A program made the position numbers and the translations under genes. From Hyaloscypha bicolor E (lineage: Eukaryota > Ascomycota > Leotiomycetes > Helotiales > Hyaloscyphaceae), in the NCBI RefSeq assembly GCF_002865645.1, contig NW_020194685.1, positions 1,885,363 to 1,949,362 of the forward strand: 64,000 nt of DNA, given 5' to 3'. The notes under the pieces were generated by a model. The model was given only the letters and a program-made list of their open reading frames with translations, did no database searches and was not told the DNA's origin. Shown in pieces: positions 61,018-64,000 of the stretch (its first letter is position 1; each line of letters begins with the position of its first letter).

Positions 61018-61518
61018 ATGCCAAACAACCAAGCACTCATCAAGTCTAAACCTGGTCTAACTCAGCAGCAATTCTCAGACCTCTGGTACGCACATGCCGC
61101 AATAGTAACCCCCATGTTTTTATACAGCGGGGTGAAATACTATGCACAAGTAGCCACCTTCTCCACCCCATTCCCCTTCCCTTCTCACACACCACAGGTC
61201 CACGGCCCCCTGACCACCACTTCTTCCCCTTCGACCCTAGACCTGAGTCCATGGGCCGGAGCTGCAGAAAAGCCACCCAGTGATAGTTCGGTTGAGGATC
61301 CGCAATGGTTAACTGATTATTATCGTGAGGTAGTCATGGTTGATGAGAAGAGGTTTTTGGATCGAGATGCAGAGGTGTGGTTTAAGAGGGTTGAGCCGGG
61401 AACGGTGGAAGGGGAGAGGAAAATTATTATTGATGGTGGAAAATTATTGATTGAGATTCCTGAGAGCGTTACACGGGTTTGGAAGGAGTATGAAAAACGC
61501 GGGAAAGAGGAGAAGTGA
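61018..61518 (+). CDS. EthD-domain protein, paralogue 2
   Basis: Two exons (61018-61149 and 61198-61518) give 150 aa. The 48-bp intron is in frame and open, so the unspliced frame also reads through, but its removal joins YYAQ to VHGPL exactly where paralogue 1 reads YYAQIHAPL. The rest aligns along its length with paralogue 1 (FSDLWYAHAAIVTPMF, DLSPWAGAAE, DYYREVVMVDEKRFL). The pair arose by tandem duplication. Function is unknown. Confidence 0.85.
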   Translation: MPNNQALIKSKPGLTQQQFSDLWYAHAAIVTPMFLYSGVKYYAQVATFSTPFPFPSHTPQVHGPLTTTSSPSTLDLSPWAGAAEKPPSDSSVEDPQWLTDYYREVVMVDEKRFLDRDAEVWFKRVEPGTVEGERKIIIDGGKLLIEIPESVTRVWKEYEKRGKEEK

Positions 61519-61646
61519 AGGGGCGACGTGGGGAGTGGGAACTTGAGTTTTGGGGAGGGCCCGGGGAACAATGATGAGAAATCAATGACTGAAACTTTGG
61601 GGGTAATCCAGATACTCGTTCTCTTTACGTTCACATATCGCTCGAT

Positions 61647-62200
61647 TCAAAGATTATCCACACTCTCCGCTTTCTCCTCCAAAGTCTTCTCCTCAGCTTT
61701 GTCCTCCAGTTCCTTCGCCTCCTTCCACAGCCTCCTAGCCCCCATCTTCATATAATGCTCATGAACTTCAGCAGTCCCACCCAAGACTTGCAGCTGGAAC
61801 TTCCCCGCATTGTCTTCACAAACCTCAATATACATATCGAGGCATCTGTCGTCGGATTCCCCTTGCCCTTTCTCCACCAGCTTGCGGAGGATGTTTATAA
61901 TTCGAGCGTATTTCTTTTTGTTAGGGAAACCCCAAATGACATCGTAAAGCACATAGATAACTATGAACAGGGCAGTGATTGCGCTGATGAAAACAAAGGT
62001 TCACAAGTGGAAATTGCAGTCTAGTAGAGGAGGGCTGACCCGCATGGAATTGTGCTTGAAAATTGTGTGGAAATTTGAAGAAAATCTGTTGGGGGGGAAT
62101 TTGAGATACCTAAGCACACATCATACCACAGGCGTGAATGGGAATTTAGTTCATTAGACTTGAGGTCCTTTGGGACCGTGTACTCGAGAGGAGGAACCAT
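61647..62200 (-). CDS. Small membrane-anchored hypothetical protein
   Basis: Exon 2 (61960-61647) is well supported. It reads VIYVLYDVIWGFPNKKKYARI, then CLDMYIEVCED, GGTAEVHEHYMKMGARRLWKEAKE and an acidic end. Exon 1 is proposed as 62200-62110 (MVPPLEYTVPKDL...), joined by a 149-bp intron to give 134 aa. The 3' splice site is uncertain: an upstream AG near 61986 would include more of a hydrophobic helix (ITALFIVIYVLYDVIW) but does not fit the phase of this exon 1. A single N-terminal membrane helix and a soluble tail are likely. I do not recognise the family. Confidence 0.5.
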
Positions 62201-62376
62201 TTGCAGTGACAGCCACTACCTTCGGTTGGGAAAGTCAAGTTAGTGCAACAGGATTGAAGATCGTAGAAAGTAAAGAGCAGGGAATAGCTGTTAAGAAAAG
62301 ATACCACCATAGGAAGAAAGAGATTGTGAAACCCTAGGATACGACCAGTGCTAGGTTTCGGAATGTTTAGCCAATC

Positions 62377-63547
62377 TTATTCAAATTTGATGTGCTTCTT
62401 CGGGCAGGAAATTTTGAACACCTTCAAGTCATTCGTCTCCCACCTCCACTCCTGCACTCGGGGCGCTTCCTGAATAAATCTTCCCTCCTGACCAAGCAAT
62501 TTATCAAACATCTCTCTGGCCTCTTGACAGGCATAAGCTCGTCTGGATCTCCGTGCTCGATTGGTCTCCCTGCGAAGGTCGATACAGAGGGTGATCCTTC
62601 GAAGTTGCTTGAAGCCGGGCATGAGTTCGTGAAGCGCTCTTCGAATGCCGGTATCTGACTGAGCGTACAGTGTTAAGTCACTGATATTGAGGGCTCTAGA
62701 CAGGGAACTCAAGAGGTTTGTGCAATCTTGGAAATCTCTGCTATTCTTCTAGTCAGAAATGTTGGAAACGAACATTTGGGAAGAAGACTTACGGGATCTC
62801 AATTCTCATCTTCTTGATCATTTCCACATGGAATTGGTCCATATTCCCGAGAATCGAGTTCTGGAGACAATCTCTGATGTTGAAGGTCCAGTTATTGATG
62901 GTGTAGTAAACCTTCTCCGCAGCATTGTAGAAATCTCCGTTGATCTTCACCCCATCGATCTTAAAAGCCCACATTAGGCTTGGCTTCTCTCCGCTGTTGT
63001 TCGTGAAATAGAACGTGTAAATCATATCCCGTATCTCCGTTGGAAGGTCGGTAAATCTAAATATCTCCAACTCCTTGTCTGAAGTCTTTTCCGATCGTTT
63101 TACACAACACCGTTTGCTTGACCTCTGACCCATCTGCTCCGCGACAAGCTTGGCATGCTCGAGGGCTCTTTTCCTCTGAAGAATTGTAGAATCCGATGAA
63201 TTTGTTTCTGATGTTGACGAGTATTTTCCTTGAAGCATGGCTCTGTCTCGCGATATCAAGGTCGAGACTTGGAGACTATAGACAAAAGCGGGGTTTATGG
63301 TGCCTTTGAGGTTGGGTACTGAAGGTGGGGAATGGTTGCTTTTAGTTGGATGGTCCACTGCGGCGGGAGGCTTATCTGCTAGGGATTTCTTTCTCGTGAG
63401 GGTACGAGCAAGGTGCAGCACCTTTGATATCTGCCTTGAGGACTTGTCGCGGCGTTTGGGTTTTCTGGGTGTGAACTTCGGAATATGAGGCAGCGCCAGG
63501 TCACCGTCAAGCCAAGCCAAGGGCCGGGAAGCAGGTGAGGAGGCCAT
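62377..63547 (-). CDS. LPxEIR/F-box-like hypothetical protein
   Basis: Two exons (63547-62793 and 62737-62377) with a 55-bp intron (GTAAGT..GCAG) give 371 aa. The N-terminal 160 residues are basic and disordered. A motif IFRFTDLPTEIRDMIYTFYF near residue 165 is the LPxEIRxxIY signature common in fungal F-box-like and 2EXR proteins. After it, the protein has the mixed alpha/beta pattern usual for that group (Trp/Tyr-rich, several RRITLCIDL-type strands). Such genes form large, poorly characterised families in fungi. The role is unknown; substrate recognition for ubiquitination is only a possibility. Confidence 0.78.
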
Positions 63548-64000
63548 GGCGACGTCTCAATGGTTGTCGATGAAATTGTTCGTGTCTTGGGACGCGATTC
63601 ACGAGAGAAGAAAACGTTTCTTTTAATATTTGGGTTTGACTCATCCAAGTTCTCATTTTCTGCGGTACACTTTTAGCTTAGTCGAGGACTAGCGGCCTTT
63701 TACACATGACTAGGTTACCCCCTTACCCTTTACCCTTTCTGCTTTCAATAAAGGAAGCTACGAGTCTAATGCTGATATAAACCCTAGCAAAGAAAGAAAT
63801 GCGGCAAGTTTCGATGGCCAAAGGAACGGTTCCCCATTCATTGCTGAATTCTTGCCAAAAGGGAACCCCCATCGAACCGGCCAAGCAGCGAAGAAAGCCC
63901 TAAGAAACATGATGGCTAAAATCGGACTGCATTCAATTCGGCATAACGGCCAAATATTGCCACTTCTCAATAGGCTGGTATATATCTTAGCCCAGTATGT
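63548..64000. other. Right edge, no gene supported
   Basis: This is the promoter side of the minus-strand gene plus about 300 bp of further sequence. A minus-strand open frame at 63970-63758 is hydrophobic but has no motif, and the window ends too soon to judge it. Confidence 0.45.

Overview
The window looks like nuclear DNA of a filamentous ascomycete (Pezizomycotina; a Leotiomycete would fit, but that is a guess). The reasons are short GT..AG introns of about 45-70 bp with CTAAC/CTGAC-type branch sites, a Zn2Cys6 regulator, a multimodular fungal NRPS, EthD and NIPA genes, and a long AT-rich block carrying the C-to-T signature of repeat-induced point mutation (RIP).

Region by region. (1) 1-15983 is an AT-rich, gene-free, RIP-destroyed transposon block. 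It holds two head-on copies of one unidentified element (arms 1-2938 and about 3215-6153) and a minus-strand Ty3/Gypsy relic whose RT, RNase H and integrase motifs can still be read through the stop codons. (2) 15984-17290 is the block's edge: a much less mutated copy of the unidentified element's end, the last part of a Ty1/Copia pol, and that element's 415-bp 3' LTR with an 18-bp minisatellite. (3) 18003-35902 is a five-module NRPS gene (about 5,825 aa if two apparent single-base losses are allowed for). It has no thioesterase and ends in a condensation domain, so a cyclic pentapeptide or depsipeptide is likely. (4) 36.4-45.5 kb holds a TA-flanked MITE, an intact NIPA-type magnesium transporter gene, a small relic of a second NRPS 3' end, a broken MFS permease gene, nested inverted-repeat elements, and an intact flavin monooxygenase gene. 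(5) 45.5-64 kb is ordinary-looking: a membrane SH3 protein, an eight-exon Cys-rich protein built from in-phase exon cassettes, a JmjC hydroxylase, a Zn2Cys6 regulator, tandem EthD paralogues, a small membrane-anchored protein and an LPxEIR/F-box-like protein.

How it fits together (inference). The NRPS, the ACS-family MFS pseudogene and the FMO look like the remains of a secondary-metabolite cluster beside a RIP block. NRPS and MFS both carry disabling lesions, and a stray copy of an NRPS 3' end lies between them. The fifth NRPS adenylation domain has Gly in place of the amino-group-binding Asp, which suggests a hydroxy-acid substrate. The most unusual gene is the Cys-rich one at 52.5-54.95 kb: all seven introns are phase 1, all six internal exons are multiples of three, each of its first six exons ends in a related Gly-rich motif, and several introns resemble one another.
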